Origin: Fusarium oxysporum f. sp. lycopersici 4287 | Taxonomy: Eukaryota > Ascomycota > Sordariomycetes > Hypocreales > Nectriaceae | Length of the DNA: 64,000 nt | Direction: 5' to 3' | Assembly: GCF_000149955.1 (NCBI RefSeq) | Contig: NC_030993.1 | Span: 3,739,453 to 3,803,452, forward strand | Shown: in pieces, positions 53,726 to 64,000 of the stretch | How positions within the stretch are numbered: position 1 is the stretch's first letter | How the letters are laid out: each line of letters starts with the position of its first letter | Translations under genes and position numbers: made by a program | Notes under the pieces: model-generated | What the model saw: only the letters and a program-made list of their open reading frames with translations | What the model was told of the DNA's origin: nothing | The model's database searches: none

Positions 53726-55539
53726 TAATGACATTCAGACTTTGACAATACTGTATTTGAAGTTTCCCACAGCATTTCTTTTCTGACTAGGTAGTGCTTT
53801 CCCGGCGTCTTTTATGTATTACTTGTGGTTTTAACTCAATAATACATTTACTAAAGAGGCTATACCTGATAACATCGCTTAGATTCAGGCTTGACGTTTA
53901 TGAAAAGGATAATTATATATATCACGGGCGTATATAGTAAAGCAGTCCCCTAGTAAAACCTGTCTAGGGAAGAAACAAATTAACATTTTAACTTCTAATA
54001 GTTAGTTCCTAAAGTACTCTCTTTTATGAAGCTTTATTATACTTATTATAAAATATCCTTTTCTTAGTTAATTATATTTTTATATTAAGACAAGATGCCT
54101 AACTTAGTGGATACAGATACTCGACATGTGGTGTAGTCCTACAATAATGAGGCCAGCTACGGGCGGGGCCCTAAGCATATAATGCAGTCGTGATAGGTAG
54201 AGAGCCGATATCATGTTGGTCCTACCGCATTGAACCTTGACATTGCAAGGAATCAATGATCACAAGGAAATTCCACGTCATTCGAGCTATGCTTGTACTG
54301 ATAGAGGGTGACATGCCTGACTGAAAATAAAGGCCGCTAAAAATTCGAGTACTGTTTATATATTAACATAATTACATACCGCGTACTAAGGATCTTTCTT
54401 CATTTAATAATTACAGCCTGATTGTGTGATCATCGCAAGAAGAATCTTCTTTTACAATATAGTAACGTTGTTAGCTTTGACCATAATTCACGAAAACATT
54501 GACCCTGATGGGGACACTTTGATTATTATCTGCTATTTGCCAGTACTCTCTCAGAACGCAACGGAACCTCCTGTAAGGTTAATGGCAAAAACTATGCATG
54601 CAATAAGGGAAAGGTATATGAGAACTACTTATCTTACCCATACCCTGTCCTAGAAAGTTGATAATTAAAGCATAGAACTTGTTTCTAATGAAAATTCTGG
54701 CTAGTGTACTACTCAGAGCGGCGGGGGCGATAGCAAGGCCTGTAATAAGTTGGGCGGTTCTATCTGCTGTCCCGGTGGAAGAATGAAGGGCAAGACGTGC
54801 CCTTAGTGCCTTGAGGAACGAAAGACTCGTAGAGGACGGGCAAAGAAGCGGGGCTCCAGAAGAACCCCAAATGTTGGATTATGGTCCTGTATTACGAAAC
54901 CTTTGATAGATCGATATCCTGACCTTAGTCAGAGGGGGCGTGACATGACATAAAACCCCTCTCGAGAAAAGAAGGGCCCGGAGGCATGCTTGATTAATAC
55001 AATCATCATCTTTGTTCTCCACATCGGATTAATCCCTAATCAAGCATATAGACCAGAACTGCGCCGCATTTCCACTTCTGCACCAATCAGAATCTCCATT
55101 TTCTTACCGAATTTCCCCTCTGGAAATGCGCCGCGTTTCTTCCACGAAGGCCCGTGCCAACCATGTAGACGACCGCGCTCTACCATGCAGTACCCACCTG
55201 CCGGTCAGCGAAAAGGAAATTCCCCATACAAAATGTCAAACTTCACTTGCACAGTGCTTGGCCAAAATTGAAGTTATTTACATGGAACAGATCGTGTCTT
55301 ATTAAGAGTTTTATGCTGTTTCATATTTCAATGTTCATTTGTATTTCACATAAGCAGTTTGGTCGCATGGCACTAATGTAAAATTTCTCAAAATGACTCC
55401 TTCATCACCCAGCCTCCCCAAAATTTCACCAAACTTTTATCTATAGCAGCTTCCTTTAATCGCCTTGAAAATGCCGCAATTCAGTTCAACCCTAGTAAGT
55501 GAAGAGTCCGCTGGTCAGACATAGCCAACTGCAAATCCT
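53726..55539. other. gene-free region
   Basis: AT-rich around 53800-54100 and 54350-54650. Short open frames up to 93 codons (54990-55271) show no family resemblance. Nothing else was recognised. Confidence 0.5.
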
Positions 55540-57354
55540 CTACCAAAAATGCACTAATTGAGCCATCTCAGTCCAGAATCCAACAGGCTCACCCAACAAA
55601 GAGCTTTCATAAGCTTCAATCTGAGGACGTTCCCAAATCAGATCTACCTTATGCGGCTTGATATACTTCGTTTTCTTGACTACCTTCCACCCAATAAAAA
55701 GTATTAGAGCAACGATCTGCATTGCATAGTTCTGAAAGAATGCTTCGACGCTCCACGAGCGGAATGCGTAGTACCCGTAGGTGAAGAGAATTGTGGTCTG
55801 GATGACAAGTGCAATCCAGGCGCCATAGGGTTGAAAGTAGCCATAGTAGGGACGGCTCTTGCGGTCGACGTTTTGAGCTACACATGCTCTGTGGTAATTG
55901 ATGAAAGTTATGGACATGATGACGAACGAAATCAGTCCACCGCCAGTGATCAGAGCGATAAGCCATGTCAAGACAACAGCTGAGCTACTGCTGACCTGAG
56001 TGAAGCATGTCAGCAGAACGTTGAGAATTCATGAAGGTAGTGCACACTTACCTGTAGGAAAGATAAGAGAGGAAATAGCATGACGATGTAAAAGCAATAC
56101 ACTGGAGTTCCTCTCTTGTTACAATACCGTAGGAACCGCGGTGCCCGACCTTCAAGGGCTAGTGAATACAAGGCTCGAGTAGCACAATAAGTATATGTAT
56201 TACCAGCTGAGAAGATCGAAGTGAGGATCAAGGCATTGACAATATGGGGCAGAACTCCAACGCCAAGTGTCTCCATAGCAATAACATATGGCGAGGCTGC
56301 AGCAGTACCGCCACCTCCCCCACCATAGTATAGCTCGACCAGAGTTGGGTGATTATATGGGACAACAATACCAACAGCCAAGGCCCCGATAACGAAGAAT
56401 ATGCAGAATCGGTAGTAAACAGTGATAAAGGCGGATTTGATATATATAGATGGTCGTTGTGCTTCTGCAGATACCATTGAGATATATTCGGGACCAACAA
56501 CCGTAAAGGACGCCGTAAAGAGGGCAGCAAGAAATCCTTCAAAGCGGCCAAGGTCGCCGGTCGATAGATAAGTCGCAAATGGGGTCGAGAAATGTCGAAA
56601 GCCGTATGCATCACCCTGAGGGTTGCCGCCAACCATCGTGATAAAGGTGAATGCGAAAAGAATAAAGATAAGTATGAGTTTTCCGCCAGAAAGCCAGAAT
56701 TCTGCCTCGCCATATCCGCGTACCGCTACGATGTTGATAAGTCTGTTGTCACAAAGTCAGCAACTCTCGGTGGTTTTGGAACTCCGGAGGCGAAGTCAAC
56801 CATCAGAAATAGTAGAGGAGGCCATACCCATAAAGAATAATAACAACAGCACAAATACCAGCGGTTGGCCCTGGTTTTGTAATCTCTGGACTCCAAAAGG
56901 ATATAACCAGATTCAGAGCAGTGATCTCGAAGGGGATTAGAAATGCTTCATAGAGAAAAAAGTTCCACCCCGCAAGAAAGCCCAGGGCATCATCGACCCA
57001 GTAGCCCGCAAGCCGAATAAAGCCACCGGCGACTGGCATATATGTGTTCATTTCGGCCACGGAGTTATTGACGAGGGCAAGAACCATTGTGTAAAGCGTA
57101 AAGGCGAGCAAAAGATTGGCAGGGCCACCCTTGGCCAGCCCACCCCCGATACTGATGAAGAGGGCTGTTCCGATAGAACCACCAGCCGCGATAAGTTGAA
57201 TTTGTCGATTGTTCAACCTGCGGCGCAGATGACCCGACTCAGCCAGGCCATCGCCCTGACCAATGCTACCAAGATCAGCAGAGCCCACGTTGTCTTGCTT
57301 CTCTTTGTCCGAGTACATTGGGGTAGACGAATGAGGATCCATGGCGTTCAGCAT
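55540..57354 (-). CDS. amino-acid permease (APC superfamily, YAT type)
   Basis: Exons 57354-56828, 56742-56052 and 55995-55540 give 557 residues; a second Met (M-D-P-H-S-S) lies four codons later. After a polar cytosolic N-terminus comes R-R-L-N-N-R-Q-I-Q-L-I-A-A-G-G-S-I-G-T, the conserved YAT entry to TM1. Junctions restore I-L-Y-G-L-I-N-I-V-A-V-R and L-S-F-L-Q-V-S-S-S-S-A-V-V. F-T-V-V-G-P-E-Y-I-S-M-V-S-A-E and A-L-Y-S-L-A-L-E-G-R-A-P are usual family blocks. Twelve TM segments are present. It imports amino acids at the plasma membrane; the specificity is unknown. CreA-like sites lie about 330 bp upstream. Confidence 0.93.
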
Positions 57355-58571
57355 AGAAGAAAAGATAGAAAATCGACAAAATGATGTAGCGTAATGGGAA
57401 ATGAGAATTCAAGATGGAAGAGACGGAATGCAATGGGAGGTGTACGGATGTTAAATAGTCAAATGAGAGATGATAAGCTCGAGTCCCACCTCCGCACCAT
57501 CGTTCCATTATCCCTGTTATTCCCTAGTGGCTCTAACCGTACCGGATGAGCGGGTCGGCTTTCGACCTATCGAAAGATACACAAGCCTCTTGGTCTCGGA
57601 ATCCCTCCTAATAATGATTCTAGCCATTGGGTGTTGAATCAAACAGCCGGGCCACTAAGATCCGGAACCGTCTAGACAAGCTGGGGAAATCCGGGGAAGT
57701 CTGGGATTTTGCCCCTTGACTCTGTCCAGAGGCTGGAAAGCGACATGCGGGTGGCCCAGAGTGTCGATATTTGCAGTGGTTCTGGTTTCAATCTAATTTT
57801 CTACGATGTTATTGCTCCCTTTCGTCGCTTTCCATCCTTCATCGAAGAGTTACTAAGTTTATCTTTCGTCTACTCCTTATCTCTGCCATTGATACTGCCA
57901 CGGATCGGAGTCCCCGCTCCTGGTCATCTTCCGCCATTTCTTGAAGTGCACATTCCGGTTGGAAAGGGGCGAAAGATTGGAGTAGAGAGCCTTGTTGGCT
58001 GCACGCCACCATTTTCCCAACCCTGTTTTGTACATGCCGAAGGTGGGCATATCATAGTAGGGCCTTTTCTTTTCTCTTCTCCTCAGGCGCGGTTTAATGT
58101 CGCTAGCCTCCGGTCACTGTTAATGATGAATGTTTGTTTAGTTATGCAGTGCCTTGATCGACGCTGCCTGGGTTAACTGCGGAAGTCCAGTATTTCGATT
58201 TTGACAAGACCCGCTACATGAATCACGCACTAAATTTGCATTCAACGCAAACCAAACAAGAACTTTGCATACCATGAATCAAGAAATCCGAATACCGATC
58301 CTTACCTCTTAACCACGGTCTCTCCCATATCCCAAGGCTGTCTGTTGCGTGGAGTTTGTAACCCCGCTCTTCGTAGAATAGGTCTATACTCAAACAAGCA
58401 TAGGATCGCCACACGTTCCGCTCACGTGGTCGCAATCATCACCCAAACTTAAACCTTAGAACGGAAGCGGAACTTCGGGGTTTCAACTTTCAACTCCATG
58501 TTCCCACCAACCTCGGAGACGCGTTTTATCAACTATTCATGCTACGAGCCGGTCAGCACCTCCAGTCAATA
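57355..58571. other. divergent promoter region, permease / Zn2Cys6 regulator
   Basis: 1.2 kb between opposed starts. It contains the CreA-like pair at 57681-57696. No gene or repeat was recognised; the frame 57709-58176 looks random. Confidence 0.45.
57681..57696. promoter_or_regulatory. tandem CreA-like sites
   Basis: CTGGGG and CCGGGG lie in direct tandem ten bases apart, both followed by AA, about 330 bp upstream of the permease start. A tandem pair is the arrangement usually needed for CreA action. Confidence 0.45.
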
Positions 58572-60913
58572 ATGGAGAACGTCACCCGTGAGCGAGACTC
58601 ACGAAGTCGACAGGCGTGTGAACCCTGTCGGTGAGTAATCCTTTGGCGCAGAGTAGCTGGATCACTGATAAAATTCCTTGTATAGTGCCAGGAAGACTAA
58701 GTGTACAGCTGAGAGGCCCGCTTGTTCTTGCTGCACGCGTATCGGTCGGACCTGCAGGTATCGTTCCAGAGTGGCGCGACCCAGCAATGCACCTAACAAG
58801 AAGCGAGTCACGATTCTTGCCTGCCATCTGCGGCTGCTGACTCGAAATCAGGGCGAAAAAGGCGACTTCTCTACGAGACAAGTTTCAGGATTTGGAATCA
58901 CAGGTCCAGAACATTTACGACCTATTACAGTACGCCATCCGTGTCCAATTGATTCAACTGTCAGTTGCTGTTGCTGACAAGGGAGAAATGCACCCAACGA
59001 TGGCTCAGCTTTACCTCCACAAGCCCCTGACCCTGAACAGGAATCGATAATAGAGTCAGCCGAAGCACAACAAGATGTCTTCGATGCTGACGAAGTCAAT
59101 ATTCCAGATCAAGATCCTTCAATCCCATCTACATTCGCCCCCATCGAGTAAGTCCTAATTTCTTTCAACGATCGCGTCGAGATTACTGACGCTTCGTTTA
59201 AGCCCAGATGTACCACTCGAAGCGCTCGCCGATGTTGTTGACATCTACTGCAGGATGATTCATCTGCAACCTCTGCCCTTATTCCGACCAAACGAATTAT
59301 TAGATTATCTGAGGTCTTCGACTCGACATCTTCTTTATAGCTTCCTGGCACTTGGCCTCTCGCTCAAGGCACAAATCGCCCATCTCCCAACACGGTCGGA
59401 TTTGATCGAGAACTACGCACGCTGTGCCAGGGACGAGGTTCAAGATCTTGCTTCGCAGGGGATCGCAAGGCTCCAAGTTGTCCAGTCATTGTGTCTTCTC
59501 GCCTTGAGTGACATCCTGAGTAATCATTGACCACCAAGCCTAATTTGCTGAGTTGTCTAACAATAGTTGATTAGTATGCAAACCATATCAAGCGCAAATG
59601 ACGATTGGAACCGCATCTCGACTCGAAGCCTGTCGTTTAGCGGCCAACGATGCGTTCTCCGAACCCGTCAACACCGACCTAAGTCTTCGATGCTCCTGGA
59701 GCGTATACATTCTTGAAAGAGTTTTCAGTCCTCGCTTCTGTGTCTCAGACGAAGAAATACCCGGTCCAGACTTCCCGCAAAGTGCGCATATACCTCCACC
59801 ATCGTCTTCAAGTGGTAGCGAAGATTATCCATCGGATCTCTACAATCCTTACACCTCCAGCGTTGACCACGGTGTTACTGCTTACTACATAAGAATGGTT
59901 TCAAATTGGGGTCATATCTCGCTTTGGTTGCACCATATTCAATATGCAAAGCCTGAGTCTCCGTGGTTACCAGGATCGAAGTATGCACAGCTCATTGCGA
60001 GGGTATACGAGTGCGATTCCCAGCTTCCAGCAGGACACTTGCTGCGGAACGTCGCCTTCTCTAAAAGGTCTCCGACTGAAGTCCTGCAGCAGCGAGAATA
60101 TTGGATTCCGTGGGTACTGATGCAAGTCCAGTGTCATGCATACTTATCCATCCTTAATCACCCTTTTATACACCTAGTTGCTGTACGTAATTGCTCCAAG
60201 GGGCTTCAATCTGGAATTTTCCTACAGCATACCATAGATGCAGCCAGATTCCACTCGAATTGGGTATTCCACTTCTTGCGACTCTGCGATGAGCATCAAC
60301 TCGAGCTGCGTGATCCTTTTATCGGGCACTTGGTTGCCGCAGTCGCTACTATTCCCTGGCTGCTACAATTTGTGGAGGATAAGCAAGTATCTCAGAAAGC
60401 CGCACATGATGTCACCTGGTGCAGCATGTACTTGTCCCGCATATCACAGACGTGGCCTTATATATATCAGAAGGTAGATACTTGAATGGTAGCTACTCGC
60501 TGCTTTTCTGTCAAGATGACTCACAATACTTGTATTGACTCGGCTAACATTGAACGCAGTTAGAGATGATACAGAGTCTGCAGCTCATCGCCGAGTATCA
60601 TGGTCAGAATGTACACGACAACGGACGGGGAGTGACTTTCCCTCCAAGGTTGCTATGGGAGTTACTGGATCCTGACATGTGCCACAAAAGTCCTCAAAGA
60701 GGAGTTCCAGAACAGGCACCTCAGGCCAGAATCCAGATCACCACCCATATGACACATCCGTTGGCGGAATCGTCAACACGGCCTACAGCTAGTGATTTAG
60801 CTCCGGACTTGAGTAGCACCTTTGATGAGAATGGTGGGGATCCGGAGCAGGTCTACATAGATGACTTGGTGAGCCACTTCATGCTCTATAGCGGCTATGG
60901 GCAAATTGCGTAA
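58572..60913 (+). CDS. Zn2Cys6 transcription factor, seven exons
   Basis: Exons 58572-58630, 58686-58757, 58852-58940, 58982-59147, 59203-59519, 59575-60473 and 60560-60913 give 651 residues. The zinc cluster C16, C19, C26, C33, C36, C43 (C-E-P-C, T-K-C, A-C-S-C-C, R-T-C) is cut by intron 1 and closed directly before intron 2. Spliced exon 3 gives R-R-A-K-K-A-T-S-L-R-D-K-F-Q-D-L-E-S-Q-V, a basic then coiled-coil dimerisation linker. A fungal-specific domain follows with M-T-I-G-T-A-S-R-L-E-A-C-R-L-A. Intron 3 is only 41 nt, with a GCTGAC branch point. All junctions keep frame. It is divergent from the amino-acid permease and may regulate it. Confidence 0.87.
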
Positions 60914-61396
60914 TGCCAGGAGTATATAGTTCTGCATATCTATCTAAAAACAAGTTTTTGTTAACACACGCACCTGAAGACATGTAAATCTTGACAAAAC
61001 TCAAGCTTGGCCTGAATTGACTCAAGTCTTTCTGCCACAACACACCAAGTTAGCTTGTTTAGACAGGACTAGAACAAATTTTGTCTCATACGCTAGGGTT
61101 AATTTACTCCACGCCCAAGTTCCAGACAAGGTTCAATTTCCGACAACTACCGGAACAACGTAGGATGAAGGGTGGGATCCGGCCGATCAGATGACCGGCA
61201 CCTTTCAAGTGTCTGACAGTAAAGGAGTCTCGCCGCGAGTGAGAAATACGTACCAGACACATTCGCTTTGCTGTGCTGCGCCTTGTGTCGTGCAACATCA
61301 CTAGACACCGCGGCACAGTATTTAGACGGCGTGCTCCAGCCTAGAATAACGAATTTGTATCAATTCAAATTGTAGGTTTATTGCAGATCAAAACTA
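60914..61396. other. intergenic region
   Basis: Contains the 3' flank of the regulator and the promoter of the F-box-like gene. No gene or repeat was recognised. Confidence 0.5.
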
Positions 61397-62599
61397 ATGT
61401 CCCACGCTGCAAATCTTCTTTACCTGCCCGTTAGTGTATCCGCCCTGATCTTTGCACAGCTTGACCCCCAAGACATCCTCCATCTCCGACAAACATGCAG
61501 TGTAGTCCATGCCAAAACCATCACAATATTTGCCAGGCGCTTTTTCACCGCGCGCAGAATCACATCAGATCATGAAAGCCTTCAGAAGCTCGAGAAAATA
61601 TCCAAACATCCTCGCCTTGGCCAATACATTCAAACGCTAGAGATCGTTATTGACCATGCGTCACTCTTTAACCAGTATATGGCGAACGCGCACGCAGTCA
61701 AGAAAACACTAGACAACAGTGACTCAGAGGTCTTAGTCAGGACGGAGTGCGGCACAGAATGCTTGTCACGAGCATTATTGAACCTGACAAACTGCAAGAG
61801 GATCGGAATCAGGAGTGCATATCGGATACAAGGAGCTGATCAACATATCAGCACGAAGCGGGGACCCGAGACTGCCCAGATCTTGGCAAATGAGGCAAAG
61901 TTTGCTTACCGCATCATTCAAGCTGTTCTTACTGCTGTCGCGATAAGCCAGCTTCAGATTGAGAAACTTGATATAAGAATCCGCAGCTCAGCGGAGATGA
62001 AAAGCTGCATTACTCCTGATCTACTCATTGGACCATCTGTCGCTATTATTGCCAAGTCTCGGCTTATTAGTCTTCGTCGGCTACATCTTGTCCTAAACCC
62101 CAACAACCCAAAGCTTGCGACAGATTCCTCGGCATGGGTACCGAGTTTCCTTCACTTCATCGGGTTACTACCTGATCTATCTGAGCTGGCTTTGGAGTTT
62201 GAGGGACGTGACACGAGAGGACGGTTCGCGCAACTCTGCACCCTGATGCGCATTCCAAAACTGCGGGCGTTGACAGTTGGCTGGACCGACTGTACAAGCA
62301 TGGAACTGACCTTCCTGCTCCTTCGACACAGAAAAACGCTTCGGGAGATCAATTTCGACTCTGTCGGTCTTATCGATGATGTAGAGGCTTGGCGATGGCT
62401 TGTCGAGACTATTCGTGACAGCCTCAACATTGGCTTCTTTTCGATGACAGAAAGCTTGATTAGGGGCCAGGAGTTGATTGAACCGCACGGGGCTGGGCTC
62501 CTATCCCAACGGCTGGAGGCTATTGACACTCAAGGTTTATGCGATATCGCTGATTTCTTAAGTTATAGAGAGACAACTAGATGGGCTTCTTGCTGTTAA
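61397..62599 (+). CDS. F-box-like protein
   Basis: A single exon of 400 residues. Residues 8-45 (L-Y-L-P-V-S-V-S-A-L-I-F-A-Q-L-D-P-Q-D-I then L-R-Q-T-C) fit an F-box. The remainder is Leu-rich with irregular strand/helix text such as L-R-R-L-H-L-V-L-N and L-S-E-L-A-L-E-F-E-G, compatible with degenerate leucine-rich repeats for substrate binding. It would join an SCF ubiquitin ligase through Skp1. No frame break was seen. Fungal accessory regions often carry such rapidly evolving F-box genes; the target is unknown. Confidence 0.75.
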   Translation: MSHAANLLYLPVSVSALIFAQLDPQDILHLRQTCSVVHAKTITIFARRFFTARRITSDHESLQKLEKISKHPRLGQYIQTLEIVIDHASLFNQYMANAHAVKKTLDNSDSEVLVRTECGTECLSRALLNLTNCKRIGIRSAYRIQGADQHISTKRGPETAQILANEAKFAYRIIQAVLTAVAISQLQIEKLDIRIRSSAEMKSCITPDLLIGPSVAIIAKSRLISLRRLHLVLNPNNPKLATDSSAWVPSFLHFIGLLPDLSELALEFEGRDTRGRFAQLCTLMRIPKLRALTVGWTDCTSMELTFLLLRHRKTLREINFDSVGLIDDVEAWRWLVETIRDSLNIGFFSMTESLIRGQELIEPHGAGLLSQRLEAIDTQGLCDIADFLSYRETTRWASCC

Positions 62600-62802
62600 G
62601 AGACGTACATTTCTTAGGCAAGACGACGGTTGTCGATTTTGATAGTTGACAATCCGGTGTAGTCTTCCGTGAAGCAGCCGTTGTTGCTTATTAAAACTGT
62701 TCAATGCTCCAATTAAAGGCTGCCAAATGTGCTGAAATAGAGAGAATGTCAATTCCTTTCAGCTTCATGTATACATCTTGACAACAGTTGAAACCATCTG
62801 AT

Positions 62803-64000
62803 CTAATCTAGTAAAGAAGACTCAAAAGGGAACTCTGAAAGAAGTTCGATGCCTGTTTCGGTAATTAATACCTGTTGCTCAAGCTTGACACCCTCGGTTC
62901 CCTCCTCCTCGCCGATATAACTTTCTACGCAAATAACCATACCCGGCTCGATAACACCATCATAGCCTGCATCGGGGAAGTCACCGTGGTGATAGAGATA
63001 GGGGTATTCACCTGTCAGCCCACATCCGTGGGCGGAGAGATAATAGCGATTCTCGTAGTATTTAGCTGGGATGTCCCAAGATTGATCAGAGTATTCGCGA
63101 AATGTCATGCCTGGTTTGAGGATTCTCATATTATGCGTAACCTATACACGGCGTCAGAGGCCTCTCCGTGTTGGGGAGAAGGATAACCTACCTGCTCATG
63201 TGCCACTCTATAAAGCTCCTTTTGTTTCTCGCTGGGAGGGTCGGGCCCAGCATGAAACGTCCGTGAGAAATCAGAATAATACCCATGGCAGCCAACCACG
63301 TCAGTGTCAAGAGCAACAAGGTCGTTAGGTTGTATCTTCGAGGTTTATGCCGCCTGCTGAGTGGAGGGCTGAGTAGATTCCGGCGTTGATTTGGCGAAGT
63401 TCGACGATGTGACGAAATGCGGACATGTCTCTGACGTCGGGGAGGATATTCGCTATGGCTTGATCTGCAGGTCCAGCAATTTGCTCTGGACGAATTGCCT
63501 CGCGCAACTTTCCCACAGCAACCTCGGTGGCGCGCAAAGATGCAACTACACACTTGACCTCCTCTGGAGACTTGATAGCGCGTGCCATTTCGACAGGCCT
63601 TTGCGCATCTACGATCTTAAAACCAGAGTCGCGAAGTTGTATAGCAGTATTAGCATTGAGACGCTCCAAACCCACTGCAATCTCAGCCGTGGGCTTGTCG
63701 ATGATTTGGCTGATAAGCTCGGCCATGTCCAACGCCCAAGCCTTTTCTCGTTCTTCGATCTTGGGACCGGCGGCGACGAAGCTAGCCGTTTTCGCAGCGC
63801 GTACTTCGTCGACTGTTTCGTATCCGTCAGCGAGATGAGAGCACCCTGTAAACTCGAAAAGTATCGATCGTTTGGCCGTGAGAAGGAGGTAACGAGATGG
63901 GGCATTGCGCATGCTAAAGATCTGTTGTTGCAAAGTGAATTAGTATATGGTCACAGCTAAGCTTGAGAGATAGCTACCTACTTGCATGTTTCGGGTACCA
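62803..64000 (-). pseudogene. M24 metallopeptidase (Xaa-Pro peptidase/ectoine hydrolase-like), 5' end outside window, internal deletion
   Basis: A partial exon at the right edge (64000-63982) reads G-T-R-N-M-Q, and after a 60-nt intron exon 63921 onward continues I-F-S-M-R-N-A-P-S-R-Y. That frame runs to E-L-R-Q-I-N-A-G then hits a stop near 63325. The conserved M24 core N-D-L-V-A-L-D-T-D-V-V-G-C-H-G-Y-Y-S-D-F follows at once in another frame (Asp ligands). It is spliced at 63192/63141 to L-S-A-H-G-C-G-L-T-G-E (His), M-V-I-C-V-E-S-Y-I-G (Glu) and V-K-L-E-Q-Q-V-L-I (Glu). All five metal ligands survive. A short run that normally holds the Asn-Pro-Trp stretch appears deleted around 63321-63365, shifting the frame. 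It would cleave an N-terminal Xaa-Pro or a ring amide such as ectoine. An assembly error is possible. Confidence 0.78.

Noticed and set aside
54990..55271. 93-codon plus-strand frame
   Set aside because: No recognisable motif or splice context; ordinary chance length for this composition.

Overview
The window is nuclear DNA of a filamentous ascomycete, most likely a Fusarium-like Sordariomycete. The genes carry short GT-AG introns of about 40-95 nt with CTAAC/CTGAC-like branch points. Zn2Cys6 and fungal-specific transcription factors, MFS permeases and secreted CAZymes dominate, and gene-bearing DNA alternates with very AT-rich blocks that look like RIP-mutated repeats. No rRNA, convincing tRNA, CRISPR or prokaryotic feature is present. 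Exon structures were spliced by eye from reading frames and splice consensus.

Layout. (1) 1-19.1 kb looks like a catabolic or detoxification neighbourhood. It holds a Cys-nucleophile alpha/beta hydrolase (cut by the left edge), an NAD(P)-dependent aldehyde/ketone reductase, a broken fungal-specific regulator, a metallo-beta-lactamase-fold (MBL) hydrolase and a class A FAD monooxygenase split by a 759-bp hAT-type element. It continues with a DUF6601-like membrane protein, a monocarboxylate-type MFS transporter, a second UlaG-like MBL-fold hydrolase and, divergent from it, a regulator with two C2H2 fingers plus a Zn2Cys6 cluster. (2) 19.2-21.3 kb encodes a secreted cysteine-rich repeat protein. 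(3) 22-36.3 kb is degraded accessory DNA: a NACHT/NLR relic, a frameshifted PD-(D/E)XK-like gene, a convergent Zn2Cys6 regulator/phytanoyl-CoA dioxygenase-like (PhyH) pair, small broken genes, AT-rich tracts and a Tad-type LINE fragment. (4) 36.6-48.3 kb is carbohydrate-themed: an intact sugar transporter with a GC-AG intron, a broken GH43 gene, an intact secreted GH43-like protein, an LTR-element relic, and a second sugar transporter with a broken centre. (5) 49.7-64 kb has a second PhyH-type dioxygenase, two Zn2Cys6 regulators, an amino-acid permease, an F-box-like protein and a broken M24 peptidase (cut by the right edge).

The most striking observation is the hAT-type insertion in the monooxygenase gene. 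It has matching terminal inverted repeats and a perfect 8-bp target duplication, and removing the element plus one duplication restores the reading frame exactly, so it looks recent. Many other genes carry one-base frameshifts or small deletions in otherwise conserved sequence, which suggests a decaying accessory region or local sequence errors. A working inference is that the left cluster degrades a lactam, lactone or aromatic xenobiotic, similar in content to known Fusarium xenobiotic-resistance clusters.
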